NCBI GenBank assembly: GCA_013368375.1
Contig: JAACJP010000028.1
Coordinates: 372,001-436,000, forward strand
Source of the DNA: Tricholomella constricta
Lineage: Eukaryota > Basidiomycota > Agaricomycetes > Agaricales > Lyophyllaceae
Length of the DNA stretch: 64,000 bases
Direction: 5' to 3'
Shown here: in pieces, positions 45,055 to 57,633 of the stretch
Numbering within the stretch: the first letter of the stretch is position 1
How the letters are laid out: the number at the start of each line of letters is the position of its first letter
Made by a program: the position numbers and the translations under genes
Notes under the pieces: model-generated
Seen by the model: the letters and a program-made list of their open reading frames with translations, nothing else
The model's database searches: none
Told to the model about the DNA's origin: nothing

Positions 45055-48000
45055 TCATGCAGGTCGCCACGTTGAATCCGAGCGGTCGACCATGTGCGAA
45101 ATGTTCGTGTCGCCCCAGCTTGAGATCGTTCCGGCACTGGACTCTGTCGTGCCCGTGATAGTCGCAGGCGCCGTCACGAAGGATTCTGCGGCTGTGCTGA
45201 TATCTGGCGGACTGCTTGTCGATGAATCCGGAGGAAATGTTTCCTCGCGAGTTGCACTTCGGGGAATATCGACTGGACTAGAAGGGCCTGGCGTGACAAA
45301 CACCGTTTCCGCTATAGAAAGTTCTCGTCCTGATGATGGCGTGGGTGCCTGCGATGGGCTAGGTTGCTCCCGGGACGGGCCAGCGAAGGACAGATTCGAC
45401 AGAGAGTGGTGCAGCGATGGCGATGTCTGCGGCTGTGGTGACGGGGTTCCTGGCACCGAATGCTCCTCCTCTTGAACTGGCTGCTCTCCTTGCGGAGGGA
45501 AGTGCATCCTCATGGGCTGGCCAAATGTATAGTTTTCGTTCGCACTGACCGATCCGCTGCCGGACCTCGAATGCGTCCGATCATCAGAGTAGTACGAATC
45601 CTCCTCCAGACGAGCCATGGACGAGTTGGCGCGAGAACGGATGGCAGTCTGCACGAGCTCAATAGACGAGTGAGACGCAGCGCCGATGTTCTGCATCAAA
45701 GACTGTGCACGCGACCGTACCGATATCGAGATGGAGCCGGTCCTCGATCGTGAGGACGATGAGCCGGTATGGGAGTTTGTCCGCGAGCTAGAACCAGATC
45801 GTGAGCCATGGATGCGGTGTTGCGAGTTTGCCCTGTTCCGAATCGATGTTCGTGGGCTGGGTGCAGCGGATGACAACAGACCCACAAGGTCCTCCCTCTC
45901 GGCTGCCTCCTGGGAGGCCTCTGATTCTGCATCATCCAAGATCTCATGTCCCTCGTCCGAGGCAAGCCCAGAAACACCGAAAGAGTCTGCATCAGTACGC
46001 GTCTGGGCACGCGGCCGACCAGCCGTCGGGAACACGATGGACGGCGAAGACGTCGGTGAGAACGCAGGGACGGTGCCGGCCCTCTGTCTACCCCGACCTT
46101 GCGCTTGCTGTGGGTGCCTGGGCGGCATGGGAATCCCGCTGCTGGTGCTGAACGCCATATCCGAGCTCGACGTTGTGTGTGACCGGGGTGAGTGCGAGTC
46201 TGTCGATTCACGATTGCCCGTTGACTGCGTACCGTGCGAGAACCTAGAATGCATCGAGCGCGTGTGGGACGTGGGCGTCATGTGCGATGGGGCACCAGAG
46301 GACATGCTGTTACCGCGACCTGGACGGCGGAACTGGAACGGATAGCGCGACGACACGGGTTGCCCAAGGCTTGACATAGAACCAGAAGCCCTTCCCGATG
46401 ATGGCTCTTCGCTCTCCTCCTCTTCTTCGTCATCATCCTCGTCCTCATCGTCCTCATCATCTTCATCATCGTCCTCAGTGCTCCCGCTCCCGCTCCCACT
46501 TCCGCTCCCACTTCCGCTCCCACTTCCGCTTCCACTTCTACTACCAGTCTTCTTGCTGCCGCTGGGAACTGGCGACGGCGGGAAGGGTACCTTGTCGGCA
46601 GATGACATATGTGCGCCGGCTGCCGTGAAGGGATAGGGCAACGACAAAAGGGGCGCAGACGGGCCAGCCACTTGTTTATCCTTCGAAGAGCGCTTCGCAA
46701 CCTTAGGAATAATATCCGAAAACTCAGCCGGCGGAGCAGGGACCTCATCCTTGGGGCTCTCGAATAGATCGCCAGAAAGAACCCCTCGGCGTGCGGGCGG
46801 CGGCACAGAGGGGAATCCCACAGCTGCGAGGACCTGTTCCACGCCTTCAAAGGGCTCGCCTGCCGGGACTTCTCCGAGGAGCTCCGCCCCATCAGATGCC
46901 TCCTTCTTGCCACTCCAGCGTAGTGTTGACCGGACGGTCAAGCAGAAGTCGTACGCCTCCTGAACCCGCATGCGGGTGCATTCGCGCCAGCTCCAAGGGA
47001 CGACGTCGTCATCGACAGACCCAGCATCGCTGTAATAGGACCGCGTCTTCTCCGCTTCGTCTTCTTCCCAACGATAACGGGGACCACATAGTCCAGCGCA
47101 GCCTTGTCCACTAAGAACCCACAGACCGATCCTGAATAGGGAGGAATATGAGAACAAGCGAGAAGTAATTCAAAAAAGGAATGCAACTTGCCAGCTAATG
47201 CATAGGACGAGGACGCGCCAAATAGTCCATGCAGCATTGGCAATGAGCACACCGCGGGCATAGTTCGTCAACGTTCCATCGTGTGCGCGGAAGAAAGTCG
47301 TGTCCCGATGGTGGATGCCCGCATCGGCCAGTACGACCACGCCTATCTGAGGAGTCCAGAAAGCCAGTAGCAGCGCCAGCGCCAGGCCCGCACGCGGGAG
47401 AAGCAGAGCCACCGTTGGCATGTTTTGCGAATAGAACCAGAAGGTCTCTGCAAGTCCGTCACGGAGACTGCCATTCTCACCAAAGAAGGCAGAGAAGCGG
47501 ATGTGTTGCAGGAAGCAGAAATTGGTGTAGGAGGTCATAGAGACCAAATTGAAAGCCGAGGAAGACAGGTAAATCGGAAGCATCAGGGGCCGTCCTAAAG
47601 ATAAGAAGGCATGTTAGAATAGAGGTAAAAGATGGGTTGGGGGGGCTACACTTACTAACACGCCATCGACGAACGAATGAGTAGACAAGTTCATATACAA
47701 CAAAGACCACAAGGATCCAGACAAGCCAGCAAGCGATGTAGGCAGCCGCACCAAGTGCCCAATTCCTGCCGGAACCGGGCACACCAGGCGCTTGAGGGTT
47801 GGGAAACTTTGAAACTCTTCAAGGGCTAAGGTCAGTATCTCCTCCAACAAAAGCTAAACATCGAAAAAGACACTCACTGGAACAATATAAATACAGCATT
47901 GAAGTCGAAGAATGTTTGGAGCGGAATGTGGGCAAAGACGAGAATAGGGTAGAGATAGAAATATAGGCGGGACTTGAAGGACGGGCTCTGCAGAAGTTCC

Positions 48001-48464
48001 AGGTGTAGCCCTCTCGAGTTGAACTTGGGCTGTGGTATCCGAGGTTCAAACGGGTCGCCGGAGGAGAAAACAGCTGGCGACATGGCCGCGCCAGCAGCTC
48101 TGGACCAGACGCGGGTGGGGTTGCCCACGCGGGTCTGATCTGTCGGCTCGCGCCGGCTTTTCTCCCCGTAGGACTCCTGAAGACTGACGATGCGCACAGA
48201 GCGCGGTGTAGGCTTCCGGCCACCCACGAACGGTGGCGGTTCACTGGGACCACTCTCCGGCATGCCCACCGATGAATGAAAGGTAGAAGCCGGGGCCGGG
48301 GGTGGCGGTCTTTTTGGAAGCCAGGATGGATATCCCTCCGAGTCCTTGGACATTCTGCGAGACGACGACGACGGTTGTTCGGAAGTGTCTCCCTGGCCTA
48401 TGGGGGAGCTTCCTGGGGTCGAGGAATTAATTGGAGGTTGATCGGGGGTGGACTGTCGTGACAT
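45055..48464 (-). CDS. Multi-pass membrane protein with long disordered tail
   Basis: The start MSRQSTPDQ is at 48464. A Ser/Pro-rich N-terminus precedes hydrophobic segments (LYFYLYPILVFAHIPLQTFF, AAYIACWLVWILVVFVVYEL, GVLIANAAWTIWRVLVL and others), spread over exons with introns near 47825-47880, 47590-47660 and 47120-47190. The last exon (to 45055) is about 690 residues of disordered sequence: a GSGSGSG stretch, an unbroken Asp/Glu run of about 25, then Ser/Arg-rich repeats. I know similar uncharacterised membrane proteins in basidiomycetes but no function. The acidic and Gly-Ser tracts are encoded by simple repeats (46420-46545) that should vary in length. Confidence 0.7.
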
Positions 48465-49191
48465 TCGTGAATAAAGGAGCATTCAATAGTCAGGGGAAGA
48501 TATGAGAGAGCTGTCGTTGAGGTGTATCGCGTTAATAATCTGATTTTTTTTCAAGGACGCGTGAACGCAGAGCAGGGTGTGGCTCGCGTCGTCGACGAGA
48601 TGAGCACGGAAAGTTGAACGCGCTAGCCTCGTGTTGGATGACGATGGCCTGCCTCGTGTTCTTGCCTTTACTGGGATGAGCAGGAGGCAAAACTGATGGC
48701 AGGTGGGAGGAAACGCCAACAATTGAGCGAATCACTCGCAGCCATAGGTCGTTCCTGAACTTCAACCATGCCCAAATATGGCAAAGACTTACCTTATACG
48801 TGCCCCTAACCCTATGTTTAGCAAATGCCTCCGAACGTCCCGCGTTTCAAGGAGACGGAAGAAAAATACAAGACGGATAAAGGAATGTCGAAAAAGAATG
48901 AAGGAGCGGACGCAGACAGGCTGCGTCGTACACTCAGTGGTGGTGGTGGTCAAAGGATAAAAAGATTTCCCTCACAATCCGCCCGACCCCAGTTGGTTGC
49001 TATGGGTGACTGTGGGCTTCCTAAAAACACTCGACTCTCATGTGATGACCAACTTATCGTCGCACCCGCGCGGCGCGAATTGCGTGCACGACGTGTGCAC
49101 AGTGTAGCAACAATGGGAAAGCTCTTGAAAGTCTTGGCCGTCTGATTTTTAACATGTAAGCGATTATCGATCATCGATGGATGAAAATTCC
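48465..49191. other. Intergenic, no gene seen
   Basis: A single telomere-like CCCTAACCCTA lies at about 48806. No exon with splice support was found. Confidence 0.4.
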
Positions 49192-50406
49192 CTAATCGTC
49201 CTGCTGCTCTGCAAAGTGCAAAACATCGTATCCCTCCCCATAGTTCAAATCCCAATCAAAATCGTTCCTCTGGTTCTCCTCCCCAAAGGCGCGAATCAAC
49301 GCCTCACTCTCTGCTCCACCCGACACCACAGGGCGAGCCGTCTCCTTTGTCTTGCCCTTCGCGCCCTGCCCGTATATCTTACTTTCGTCTGCAGTCAAGA
49401 ACGTACCAATATGACGAAACGTCAAGCTGATGCGTTCACCGCCCTGGAATAGCTCCGCTTCAGACTTGGAGCTCAGCGCGCGGTTGTCGTGTTTGATCCC
49501 GTGCAGCCAATACTTATTGGTCTCGGGACCCATCACGAACATGGAGTTGTTTGGCAGGGGAATGCGCTGCGTCAACCTCGGTGGCGGTGTTCCAGGCGCA
49601 TCTGAATTGGCATCCGTAACCGATGGCACTTCTTCGTCTTTCTTTCGAGCCGCCTTTAGGCGGAGTGTCATGACGCGCTGTGCGCCAAGGCTGACGTTCA
49701 CGATGTTCGATCCACGAACGACGTCGATCGTCTTGTCAGAGTGTTCAGAAATGTGGTCTTTCCCTGAGCGATAGTGCTGTATGAGGACGTGGTTCACGGG
49801 GTGCTGGAGAAACTAGCAAAGTACAGTCAGACAATGTATACAAAGAAGGATATGTGAAGAAACATACTTTCTGTACATAATCACGAATGCATGCAACCGT
49901 TGGCGAGAAAGCGGACAGAGGTGGCGATTCGTCCGCAGGGTGGCGATACAAAGGAAAGCTGAGGCCCGATGAGCAGACGTGACCTCCCTTAGTGAATTCT
50001 TAACATACCTCCCATCCGGGCCTACGTCCCCCTCAACCGCAACGAGCCTCGGGACCTCGCCACCTGAAGATCGGATTAATCACATTTCAAGACTGCGACG
50101 AGAAAGAACTTGAAACGAACCTCGATGATACATAGTATACCACTTGACCTCCGTCCTCATATTCTCAAAAGCCACCTCTGCCAGCTCCTCCGGCAGGATG
50201 TCCGCGACTAGATAAGAATCTCCCGCACCCAGCGAGTCGCCGACACCTAGTTCAGACGAAAAAGACGCCGTTGCCCGAGACATACGAGGCGCCGTTGACC
50301 GACGAGTAGCCCTCCCAGAGAAGGATTGCGGGAGCTGATCGGCAGCTTGAAGGTAAAAGGCTGTAATGGAACGCCCATCGTTTCTGTCAGTTCGATCTGC
50401 AGGCAT
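49192..50406 (-). CDS. AlkB-like 2OG-Fe(II) dioxygenase
   Basis: Start MPADRTDRND at 50406. The exons to about 50122, 50063-50004, 49969-49866 and 49809-49192 are approximate; the introns are short. The last exon holds the dioxygenase core: LIQHYRSGKDHISEHSDKT with the H-x-D iron pair, VVRGSNIVNVSLGAQRVM, YWLHGIKHD for the distal His, and ERISLTFRHIGTF with the 2OG-binding Arg. This layout fits AlkB-type enzymes that repair alkylated nucleic acids or demethylate RNA. The C-terminus ends in an acidic Asp/Asn stretch. Which ALKBH group it belongs to is not clear. Confidence 0.75.
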
Positions 50407-50582
50407 CGCGCTCGAGAGTAGGGGCAGGTTGTTGTGACTGGATATGGGTCAATGACAACCTGTCAAGAGAGATTTAAATGATTTCCTGCATTTTTAGACG
50501 CTAAGACTTTAAGATCAGATGTCTATCGTAGTAGTTCCTGCGTTATAATAGACTAATGTTGATAGTTCAGATATTGGGATGG

Positions 50583-50590
50583 ACAGAGGA
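50583..50590. repeat. Left 8-bp duplication (ACAGAGGA) of the small TIR element
   Basis: ACAGAGGA is found again, exactly, at 51613-51620, immediately outside the other inverted repeat. Confidence 0.85.
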
Positions 50591-51612
50591 CAAGAGGTGT
50601 CGGATCGGTCGATCATGGACATGATTGATGGCTGACCCTCCCCTCCCCCCCCCCCCCCAAATGCGGAAATTGTTGTGGCATGTGTTGACACTCGGCAGGG
50701 CGGCAAATGATGAGCGGCACGGCGCCCAGTCAAGCCTGTCCTTAATCACAACGCATCCCCTGGTCATCGACGCGTCCTCCTCGACTCCTTGAGGTGCGCT
50801 AAACTCGAAATCATATCACAATGCACACTTGATACTGTAAATATTGTATTTCACACTCATTCTATTGTCAATACTCTCCTTTCAAACCATAATGCTCTAC
50901 CTCTCAAGAAAGACAACCCTTCAACCGGATATTGACTCGTCCTCTGTACTCTCTGTCATCAGTATATCAATCACGCGAATGACCGCCGCACTAATACCAC
51001 ACTTCGTCTAATGCCACACTTCGAATTCAAAATTGGTCCAGCATCGCGGATCTCAAAGCAGAAACCTTGCACCAATATTCCCATTGTGTGCAAGTTTTGC
51101 CCTGAAGTGCACTGGAAATACAACATACGGCGTCACCTGCAAGAACATCACCCCTCCTGGGAGTCAAGTGTTTCATATGAGGTTTTGAAGGTCTTCTCAG
51201 AGAGTTTTTTGATTTCTAGAGAGGAAGAGCTAAAACTCAGAGTTCCCGAGGAGTACACTGGGCGCTCTGTGGTATCAGTAGATGCATATGATGCACGGCG
51301 CTCACTCAACCTTCCGCAGATCCACGATGCACATGGTGACTCTCCTCGCAGGCCTCGCCATTCCGAGTCAGTGCAGCGTCCACACCTCCCTCCAATTCCT
51401 ATCTTCCTGCCGGTTTTCCCTGAGAGGCTCATGGATTCTAATGATGTATTTCATTGACTACAGTATACTTCTACATACGATTGTGGTGTGCCGACAATGT
51501 GCCGAAGTCAGCCGTCGAGTAGATGCCGTGCTCTTGCCGTTCGTCGGAATAACCCGTTTCCAAACAGGGAACAAAATCTAATGTCCATGATCGACCGATC
51601 TGACACCTCTTG
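50591..51612 (+). mobile_element. 1,022-bp DNA transposon with 32-bp TIRs and 8-bp TSD
   Basis: The terminal inverted repeats 50591-50622 and 51581-51612 begin CAAGAGGTGTC and match at 31 of 32 positions. Perfect 8-bp direct repeats flank them. The 8-bp duplication and CA..TG-type ends fit hAT (or KDZ) elements. The only sizeable ORF is a short zinc-finger protein, so the element is probably non-autonomous. A C run (about 50645-50658) lies inside the left TIR. The near-perfect TIRs suggest recent activity. Confidence 0.85.
51011..51457 (+). CDS. Zinc-finger ORF inside the small transposon
   Basis: 148 residues, without introns. It has C-x2-C followed by H-x3-H (CKFCPEVHWKYNIRRHLQEHH, about residues 27-47), a compact BED/C2H2-like finger. 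The rest has no known domain. As the only ORF between the TIRs it is either the DNA-binding remnant of a transposase whose catalytic part was deleted, or a captured gene fragment. Confidence 0.5.
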   Translation: MPHFEFKIGPASRISKQKPCTNIPIVCKFCPEVHWKYNIRRHLQEHHPSWESSVSYEVLKVFSESFLISREEELKLRVPEEYTGRSVVSVDAYDARRSLNLPQIHDAHGDSPRRPRHSESVQRPHLPPIPIFLPVFPERLMDSNDVFH

Positions 51613-51620
51613 ACAGAGGA
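51613..51620. repeat. Right 8-bp duplication (ACAGAGGA)
   Basis: Exact second copy of the flanking repeat, adjoining the right TIR. Confidence 0.85.
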
Positions 51621-51702
51621 GGTTGGAGAAAATGAAACGACAGTCGGAGTTATTTGGTCACAAGCAAGCCACAACAACACGACCGCGTCCCAGTTGATCA
51701 CT

Positions 51703-52386
51703 TTTCGCCTCGAACCTTAAGTCTAAAAAAGGCAACAAGTTTGACAGTGTGACAGACAAGCCACAACAAAGGCGGGGCGCGCGGCGCGGCGCCTTCGGCT
51801 TGCCCTGCTTAGCTCGCCGCCAAGTCCCAATTGCAATATTATTTCCATTTCCATTGTCATAAGTATCACGAGAACCATTTATTTAGAGGATTTTCTTTCA
51901 TAGATGCTCTCGCTTGTATCGTGCCGTGAGCAAACTATGTAGCAACATAACATGAACATGTTGCCTTGAGCCTTGGAATTTTTGAGATGCAACACAGTGA
52001 CAAGATTTCTTACAGATCATTCAATAGCCTAGATGACCATCACATGTTGTGTTCTTTCACTGGTTCAGTAACAGATTTTCCATAGGCGGGTTACAGGTTA
52101 GGAAAGAGCAATATGGAAGTTGGGATGGGCGGGGTCGACGACAGGGAAGCGCGGTTGATGGCAGGGTTGCTAAGGGAAGTGATGGACACGTAACCCTTCG
52201 CCGTCGCTTGTATCCGAACTCGCCTTTCTGGAGCCTTCGAAAACGGCGGGTTGAAGGGGCATGATGGACGTCGAATGGTGAAAGCGCTGTGACGTGACGC
52301 CCGCCGTTTGCGAGGGCGGCTCCCGTTTAGGACACTGATCTAAATATAAATAGTTGCCTTTTTAGTAATTAAGGTTCGAGGCGAAA
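51703..52386. mobile_element. Second inverted-repeat element (684 bp, MITE-like)
   Basis: Arms 51703-51736 and 52353-52386 begin TTTCGCCTCGAACCTTAA and match at about 30 of 34 positions. I find no clear target duplication. The interior is partly GC-rich (a CGCGGCGCGGCGCC stretch near 51780) and codes for nothing obvious. It may be a MITE or simply an inverted duplication. Confidence 0.55.
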
Positions 52387-52671
52387 TCTCAAAAGTGCCG
52401 CGTCCCTCCCATTTCGATATCAAAATATACGAGCACAAATGTGGAAGCAACTATTGGGCCGCGTTATGCTGGAAGACAAGGACCAATACCAATTCCTTAA
52501 CGACCTCTGGCTTAGAAGTCAACGAGATTATTTATTTCGAGCCTTGACGAGCTGAACTCATTGAGAGCGCCCATCGAACCCAACCTCTCGAAATGGGTCC
52601 CGAGCATGGCCATCAATGGTTACATGTTATTCGAGGGATAGGGTAACAAGGGGAATAGGCGGACACCCAAT

Positions 52672-54271
52672 TCAGACTTCATCACCCTCTTCGGAATTAC
52701 TATAGCGAGCAACATATTCTCTATGAAGCGTTCCCACAACATTCCACTTCTCTTCATAAGAAGCCTCAACATCGCTCCGTGACCCTGCCGTCCATATATC
52801 CTCGATATTAGGGAACATTTGCGAAAGGAACCTGGCGACCATCATGACATCCTCAATGGGCGATTTCCCAAATACCAGGCATCGCAGTGATGTGTGGCGT
52901 GTGCTCGAGGTCGTCTCTGCTGCGCAGGGTATACAGGCGTCGAGGTGGAGGCCGACATGCTCAAGGTTAGGACAGTATCGCGCCAATGTCCCCAAGCTCG
53001 AGAGTGTTACACGAGGGCGCTTCGCCAGACTGATGGCATTGGTGAATACACCCAACATGAGGGCTTTGAGGCGGGGCAAAGCTTTCGCCAACTGCTCTAG
53101 AGAGGCATCATCAAGATCGAAGCCTTCGATGGGCTGCATGACTAGGGACTGCAAACTATGGAAGGCAAGGAGGGGTGCAATGTGTTCCATTCGGAGGGGG
53201 GGACGAGCCAGAAAAGCAGCGTGGTTGATGGAAAGGGGATTTTCCCTGCTCCTAACCTTGAAGGCGGTCAAGGCAGACAAGCCGCACCTCTGCAGTATCG
53301 TGCTGAAAAAAATTCGCCAATCTGATTCCACGGTTTTCTCCCAGTAGTCGACTTCAAGTGCACGCAAGCTGCATGAGGATGTATTGAGCATCCAGGCGCC
53401 GTGTAATAATCTCCCAGAGTCTATCTGAAATCTTTCCAGTGCGGAGAAAGGGGGGGAGTCCAATAGCAACGGCAGGGGTATCGGCGGATCGATCTCCAAT
53501 AACAATCTGAGGGATTTCAGAGTCGGCAACATGGCAAGGTGTCGGTAGGCATCTGTTGTTATATCGCCCAAGATTGCCGTCTCAAGCTTATGGAGTTGAC
53601 AGATGGCAGCTGAGAGAACTGAAATGCCGTTTTGGACGTCATTGTAGGCGGCATCTTCAATGCGAATCACTGTGAGGTTCGGACACTTCATGCAAAAGGT
53701 AGTAAATGCCGACAGTTGCAATCGTGCAAGAGACGGTTCCCCTCCAGAAAGAGTGATTGTTGTGAGACTTGGACCAAGAAAAGGGAGAATGAAGGGTATC
53801 CTGTCACTGGCTTCGAACCAATATAATTCCTTTAGATTGGGAAATAAGGAGAGTCCAGATGCCGCGAATGTCAGCATCTGAAAGTCGACATGTCCCAGTT
53901 CGGGGCTACCGTCAGACCCCAACGCTCTGACGCGTTGAGACTGGATTATAAATCGCGGCCAGTCTGTGGAGACAATTGGCCTCTGGAAGACCTGACATTC
54001 AAAACCACTCTCAGTTGCGATATTTTCAACGAAGAGAAGTATTTACGATCAGTGCCTCCTCGTCTGGAGTAATCTCCTCCGGACTCTTCCAAAGATCCTC
54101 AGGCATACACTTGATGAGAGGTATCAGGTCGCCAATCTCGTACCACAGGCCATCTTGCGCTGGTTCTGAGAATGTTCGGCATGTCCTTGCCAGAGCTGCG
54201 AGATCGAACAAAGAATCACATTGGCTGCATATCAAATGAACGATTTCCGGAATCGAAAGACAATGATGCAT
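52672..54271 (-). CDS. F-box / leucine-rich-repeat protein
   Basis: Exons 54271-54047 and 53991-52672 (55-nt intron) join in frame: MHHCLSIPEIVHLICSQCD starts an F-box, and LARTCRTFSEPAQDGLWYEI completes it. The second exon reads VFQRPIVSTDWPRF and then about 430 residues of irregular leucine-rich repeats, ending in an acidic tail (EEGDEV). This is the standard F-box layout of Agaricomycetes, where hundreds of such genes occur. The likely role is substrate choice for an SCF ubiquitin ligase. Confidence 0.85.
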
Positions 54272-54707
54272 TGCAGAGGGCTGACCTGAAAAAGGTGCGA
54301 TGGTGAGCTCTTTAGTCAACGGTAATAAACGACAAGACGAACCAGGAAGGTAGAGGAACGATCAAAATACCAACTGGTCTTTGAACTGAGCTTGCTACGT
54401 GGCTGGCGCGCCTCAGAAGCCTTGAGGGAGAAAATTGACCGTAAACCAACAGTAGAGCGATCCCTGACAGACAGACAAGTAGTTGAAGGTTCTGGCAATC
54501 CTGGGAGAACCGTTAATGGCGGGAGGCGGGCCGTCACCATATCGAGTCATGTGCTAAACTTGTTGATACACGTGACTGACACGCGCGTCGCGCTGCTTAC
54601 CACTGTCAGCAAGGTGGAAATATATATACGCCTGTGACAAAATAAAGATACAGTAACACGGATTCCAGAGCAACAAATTGTCTATGTCAAAGCAAACAAA
54701 CAAACCC
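54272..54707. other. Intergenic, no gene seen
   Basis: This holds the presumed promoter of the F-box/LRR gene and the 3' side of the EOS1 gene. No repeat or RNA gene seen. Confidence 0.4.
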
Positions 54708-56165
54708 TCAACGCCCCGAAAACTCCCTCCTCAGCTGCTCCGCCCACGCCATGATGAAGTACACGATGCCAGCCGGTAGCACACACTTCACACCCACCTC
54801 CTTCCAATCCCACCTCCGACCACCCCACTTTCCCCCGCCCCATCTTTTCCAATACCCGCTCTTCCCCTTCTCCTCCTTCCCATCCCGATCCCGATTCCGA
54901 TCCTTCACCTCCCTCGTCTCCCACCACAGATTACTCGTAACCCAGATCTGCACCCCCCGGCTTACGCACGTCGTCGTCGCAATCACCGCCCACACGATTA
55001 CAGGCCGCTTCTGGTGCTCGAGGATCGTGCACGTCAGCTGTGTCGCCGGCCAGCAGATACCCTGCAGGGCAAGCAGCCGGATCAGCGTCGGCAAAGGCGG
55101 ATAGTACAGCCGCCACCGCGTCAGCAAGCCTGTGGTCAGGCAGAGGCATTGGTAACCTGTTAATATGGCCTGCGGGTGTGTCAGTAAGAATAAAATACAA
55201 CAATAGACAAAGGAGACGCACCCAGAGGGCGGAGATGGCAAAATCGACGCGTTCGGGGGTGCTTCTCCCGTCTAGGCGTGGTGGGGGAGGCTGGTATATA
55301 TGATACAGGTTATAAAGGGTGCCGAAGATGGCGGGTACAATAGAGAGAAGGCGGGAGAACTCGAAAAGGAGCGGTGTGAGTCGTTGCTGCAGGTCACCGG
55401 GTGGGACAAGTGGTCCCGAGGAGGGAATTATTCGTGCGGTTGGGAGGTGCTTTGGCTGTGAGACGAGACGGCAAGGTCAGCGGGGTAGGATAGCCATGTT
55501 TCGAATGCACCACTCACTGGTTCGTCGATCTCCGTCTCCGTTTCGCCTGCACAGACCTCGCCTGGAGTCGTACAGATCGTCTTCGGTCGGTCTCGGTGAC
55601 GTGAGGACGCGTATGACGATCCTATCCCAAATATCCGCGTTCGCAAGCCCGTGCTAGAACCCGATGCTTTTAGGTTTCCAATGGACCCGGACCTCGCCGC
55701 GTGGATGACTCCGTCGTCGTCCGGATCGTCGGCCTCGCTCTCGCTGTGTAACTGAGCAGAACAGCGGCGAGGGCCATGGTTGTACGTGCTCAACGGAGGC
55801 ACCGAGTAGAGGATGGGAGAAGACTTGGACTTCAGGGCGGTAAATTTTGCGGGTGGAGGTGAGGAGGGCGTCGGAGTGTACGCCGGGGGAGTGTCGGCCG
55901 GCGTAAAGAGAAAATCTGGAGGAACAAAGGCACCCAGTTCGTTCGTAGATGACCGTGTGCGCGACGGCGGGCGCGTATGAGTTTGATTAAGTTCCAAACT
56001 TGCAGCAGAGGATGCTGGAGACGATTTGAGTATTCGCGGAGACACCGGGATCCTCAATGACTCTTCGAATTGAGTAAAGCTGGTCAATGGCACCTGGAAT
56101 GTCCTACGCGGTACATGAGCATTCAGGGTATGCGCCCTCGTCCGTCGTTTGCTGTGAAAAATCAT
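54708..56165 (-). CDS. EOS1: N-glycosylation protein EOS1-like membrane protein
   Basis: The start MIFHSKRRTRAH is at 56165. A cytoplasmic-looking Ser/Pro-rich N-terminus of about 230 residues is followed, after introns near 55450-55515 and 55170-55220, by a membrane region: LLSIVPAIFGTLYNLYHIYQ, AILTGYQCLCLTTGLLTRW, PLPTLIRLLALQGICWPA, WAVIATTTCVSRGVQIW and VKCVLPAGIVYFIMAWAEQL. This order matches the fungal EOS1 family, ER membrane proteins linked in yeast to N-glycosylation and oxidative-stress tolerance. A Lys/Arg/Glu-rich loop (about 54840-54910) is expanded here. The stop is at 54708. Confidence 0.65.
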
Positions 56166-57633
56166 TAGTTATTGAAAGTTCTGAGAACTCCAGCATGCGC
56201 TATAAATGGTGAGAAAAGGTGTCATACCTAGGCCTTATTCAAACAAATGAGAAGGGAGTGACGCAAATCTTAACGTATCAACGCACAATGTAGGACCAAT
56301 GTGCGCCTTTAGCCTTTATTGTGAAGGCCGCGAGGGAATGAGAAGGTCTTGAAGAACGTGTCCAAGGCGTGAACAGGGGCAATAAGCGCGCCGCATGCTT
56401 TTCTCACACTCTTGCTTCTCTCCTCCGACCTCGACAATAATTGTTTCTCTTGGAATCAGTCAGTATATAAATCGATGGCTGCGGAGCTTTGCATCTTGTC
56501 CTAGGAATTTCGCAAGGGAGGAACACTTCCAAGTCGCCACCGAACCGCGTACGCGCGTGCATGCAAGTTTTATCCGAGTCGGCGTTTCGCCTGTAGGTGA
56601 GAGACGCCTCTAAACTGTTAACATCAACATCGCTTTTGTCTCTTCTCAGCGGATCTCACTGCTGATTATGATGATACTTCAGCTTGGCAGGTTGCTTGTG
56701 GTATCTCCGTCAGCGCTGTTACAAGATGATACAGCCGACTCGATGCCTCTCGATGCCCATTTCTTTTCGCTTCGCCCTAGCCATCGCATCCTGATCAACG
56801 CTTCCTAATCAAAGCTTCCTTTTCTCAGCGAAAGTATGCAATAGGAGAGAGCGCTTCAATGCTATCGCAAAGCGACATATGCATGGACAGCGTATCTGGT
56901 ATCTGTTCGCGACGTGCCATGAGAGCGAATACTGTCCGGTCGCCTATCGCGAAATGTTTCCTTAAAATTTACCGTTGTCTTTCAGATATCCAATGGTCTT
57001 TTGCATCCCTTTGCAGATGCACTGAACCCAAGACGGCTCGTGGTCTGCCTCACATTCCTTTTCATTTTTTGACCCTGATTCCCAATTTTAGTCGTTGTTA
57101 TCGACCTTGTTGATTGCAGCTTAACAAGTCCGCCGCTGGGACAATGTATACCGGGGGATACCATTTTTGACTGGCGAGACGGGTGCTAGTATCAATCTCG
57201 CTAAACGACCATTACCATCCTCCGTCTTGAAATGGGCAAAGTTGAAGCGAAAGGGTCTGTATAATGAACAAACAAAGTATGACAGTTAGCCAACAAAAGA
57301 TAGATTCAGCTGGCAGTTGAGAATGATTACCTCCATGTCGCGATCGCGATATATTGCTGAATTTTGAATAAAGCTCGTGAGTCTCGTCGACGCAGATAGA
57401 GATGGCTAAAGCTATGTCTCGATTGACTTTGGCTGAACCTACTAATACGTAGACAACAAGATTGCAGGGCAGCATAGCAATTTACTATTTCAGAATGGAC
57501 AGACGCTGGGAGCATACAGAAAGTAGAGTACATGGAAAGACTGAAGTTGAGAGAGAGTCAATTGGATGGACATGGTTCAAGTAACAAGAGCTAGCTGGTA
57601 CGGATACGATAATAGATGTGCATCAAAAGTTCA
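56166..57633. other. 1.5-kb intergenic stretch, nothing recognised
   Basis: The short ORFs on both strands lack family features or splice support. Composition is unremarkable. I see no tRNA, repeat array or inverted repeat. Confidence 0.4.

Noticed and set aside
51761..51830. GC-rich CGCGGCGCGGCGCC stretch considered as a terminator or CpG-island promoter
   Set aside because: It lies inside the inverted-repeat element and no transcript start or coding exon adjoins it.
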